Source: Defluviitalea saccharophila (GTDB lineage: Bacteria; Bacillota; Clostridia; Lachnospirales; Defluviitaleaceae). From it: a stretch of DNA of 64,000 bases. The first letter of the stretch is position 1. Every line of letters starts with the position of its first letter. The stretch is from the NCBI RefSeq assembly GCF_038396635.1, contig NZ_CP121687.1, positions 1,612,001 through 1,676,000 on the forward strand. Direction: 5' to 3'. The notes beneath the pieces are model-generated. The model was given only the letters and a program-made list of their open reading frames with translations. It had not been told where the DNA came from and did no database searches. The position numbers were made by a program, and so were the translations under genes. Shown piece after piece: positions 62,804 to 64,000 of the stretch.

Positions 62804-64000
62804 TTATTGAAGTTTGAATCTTTCTACCGCTTTCATAAGTTTTTCTTTTCCTATCTTTACCTCTTCTGTTTGTTCTGCTATTCCAGTAACTTTATCTGCA
62901 ATGATTGCCGTATTTTCAGCCACATTGGTAATTCCACTGGCTCCTTCATTGGTCGCTGAAGCAATTTCTTCAATAGCTTTCATCATATTCTGTATGGAAG
63001 CCAATAATTCCTCCGATGTAGCACTGAAATCTGTAATAATATCACTTACATTTTCTGCATCATTTTGATATTTATCTGTTGCTTCCAGCATCAATCCATA
63101 ATCTTCTTTTACATCTGAAGAAACGAATTCCATTAATTTATTGGAAGTAGAAGACAGATTATTTACTGAGTTTTGAACCGTTTTTATGATTTCCTGTATT
63201 TCCATTGCAGTAGATCCAGAGCTTTCAGCCAGCTTTCCGATTTCGCCTGCAACCACCGCAAAGCCTCTGCCTGCTTCTCCTGCTCTGGCTGCCTCTATAG
63301 CTGCATTTAATGCCAAAAGATTGGTTTGAGAAGTAATTTGAAGAATCGCATTGGATAAGGCAGTGATTTGTTCTACCGATTTTGATTCTTCAATTGCTTT
63401 TTCCAGGGCTAGTTTTGCTTCTTCCAGGATATTCATCGCATTATCTTGAGAAGATAGAACTTTTTCCCTTAATGTGCTTGCTCTTTCTCGAATTTCTTCA
63501 ACGGTTCTGGCACCGTCCTGTGCCTTTAACGCAATGGAATTTGCAGCATTTTCAATTTCAACAGCAGTTGCATTCATTTCCTCGGAAGATGCCGCTGTTT
63601 CTTCCATTCCTGCTGAAATTTCTTCTGTTGTGGATGCCACTTCGTCTATTTGTCCCTTTAGCATATCGATATTTGTATCAACTTCTAAAACTGCCTCCAT
63701 AGATTTATTGGATTCAGTTACAATATCTTGAACCATGCTTCTAAGGGTCGTGATCATCTGCTGCAGAGACCTTGAAATAAGGCCTATTTCATCTTTATAT
63801 TTTTGGTATTTGCTTGGCATATCAACAGTTAAATCTCCCTTGGAGATCTGTTCGATAATCTTTGAAGCTTCCTTGATTGGCTTTGATATTTTCTTCCCTA
63901 CAAAGACGGAGACCATCACAAATATAATTCCAACTAAAAGGGACATGACCCCAAGAATTGTAATTTGTCTGCTGATTTGGCTTCTCATTTCTACTTTCTT
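62804..64000 (-). CDS. Methyl-accepting chemotaxis protein, 5' end outside window
   Basis: The C-terminal 398 residues of a chemoreceptor; the frame stays open to base 64000, so the start and the extracellular sensor lie beyond the edge. Visible parts are a membrane segment ([20 protein letters not shown]), a HAMP domain ([20 protein letters not shown] on), and a long coiled coil with the signalling tip [20 protein letters not shown] and [20 protein letters not shown]. It signals through CheW-CheA to the flagellar motor. The ligand is unknown. It ends 24 bases before the riboswitch. Confidence 0.93.
   Translation of the reverse strand, partial: KKVEMRSQISRQITILGVMSLLVGIIFVMVSVFVGKKISKPIKEASKIIEQISKGDLTVDMPSKYQKYKDEIGLISRSLQQMITTLRSMVQDIVTESNKSMEAVLEVDTNIDMLKGQIDEVASTTEEISAGMEETAASSEEMNATAVEIENAANSIALKAQDGARTVEEIRERASTLREKVLSSQDNAMNILEEAKLALEKAIEESKSVEQITALSNAILQITSQTNLLALNAAIEAARAGEAGRGFAVVAGEIGKLAESSGSTAMEIQEIIKTVQNSVNNLSSTSNKLMEFVSSDVKEDYGLMLEATDKYQNDAENVSDIITDFSATSEELLASIQNMMKAIEEIASATNEGASGITNVAENTAIIADKVTGIAEQTEEVKIGKEKLMKAVERFKLQ

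Overview
The window reads as chromosomal DNA of an anaerobic, flagellated, endospore-forming low-GC Firmicute of class Clostridia (inference). The support is an AT-rich sequence with strong AGGAGG-type ribosome binding sites, the sporulation genes spoIIQ, spoIID and spoIIID, a Gram-positive flagellar set, and gene orders shared with Bacillus subtilis: recD2-like/comFC-yvyF-flgM-flgN-flgK-flgL-fliW-csrA-hag, spoIID-spoIIQ-spoIIID-mbl-flhO-flhP, and atp-mnaA-tagO-comEB-upp-rpiB-ywlE-ywlC. Almost every gene is on the minus strand; only a double-ACT protein (48473-48940) and a small Gly/Tyr-rich protein (53576-53977) are on the plus strand. No rRNA, tRNA, CRISPR array, transposase or prophage gene was seen.

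Layout, left to right. 1-11.3 kb: a surface-polysaccharide operon, reading leftwards off the window. It starts with a four-gene set for a UDP-2,3-diacetamido-glucuronic acid type sugar (WbpE, WbpD, WbpA, WbpB homologues) and continues with an unrecognised protein, an acyltransferase, a sugar formyltransferase, a GNAT-Rossmann fusion, a deacetylase-fold protein and two glycosyltransferases, the last cut by the window edge. 11.4-18 kb: a flagellin-glycosylation operon with three MAF (DUF115) paralogues, a small orphan protein and a CapD/PseB-type dehydratase. 18-27 kb: flagellin, CsrA, FliW, FlgL, two FlgK-type proteins, FlgN, FlgM, two YvyF-type proteins and ComFC. 27-31.3 kb: RecD2, MetK behind a SAM-I riboswitch, and a small membrane protein. 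31.4-39.1 kb: FlgJ-like, FlhP, FlhO, Mbl, SpoIIID, SpoIIQ, SpoIID, MurA, YwmB. 39.2-47.1 kb: a complete F1Fo ATP synthase operon with two c-subunit genes. 47.1-53.4 kb: WecB/MnaA, ACT protein, TagO/WecA, ComEB, Upp, RpiB, YwlE, YwlC. 53.5-64 kb: probable spore-surface protein, AIM24-like protein, Usp-like protein, LysM-GH18 enzyme, polar amino-acid ABC transporter, BtuFCD-type transporter behind a cobalamin riboswitch, and a chemoreceptor cut by the right edge.

How parts connect. The flagellin gene has a sigma-28 type promoter and a leader with a hairpin showing GGA in its loop plus a strong Shine-Dalgarno, beside csrA and fliW, as expected for the FliW-CsrA-flagellin control loop. Similar sigma-28 type promoters precede flgM and the MAF operon. 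The ATP synthase has a normal c subunit with a Na+ type ligand set and a duplicated four-helix c subunit in which the second hairpin has Gln in place of the ion-binding Glu, the arrangement known from the F/V-hybrid rotor of Acetobacterium woodii. The spoIIID Shine-Dalgarno lies in one arm of a perfect 12-bp inverted repeat, which suggests translational control. Two families of dispersed short repeats sit in regulatory intergenic regions.
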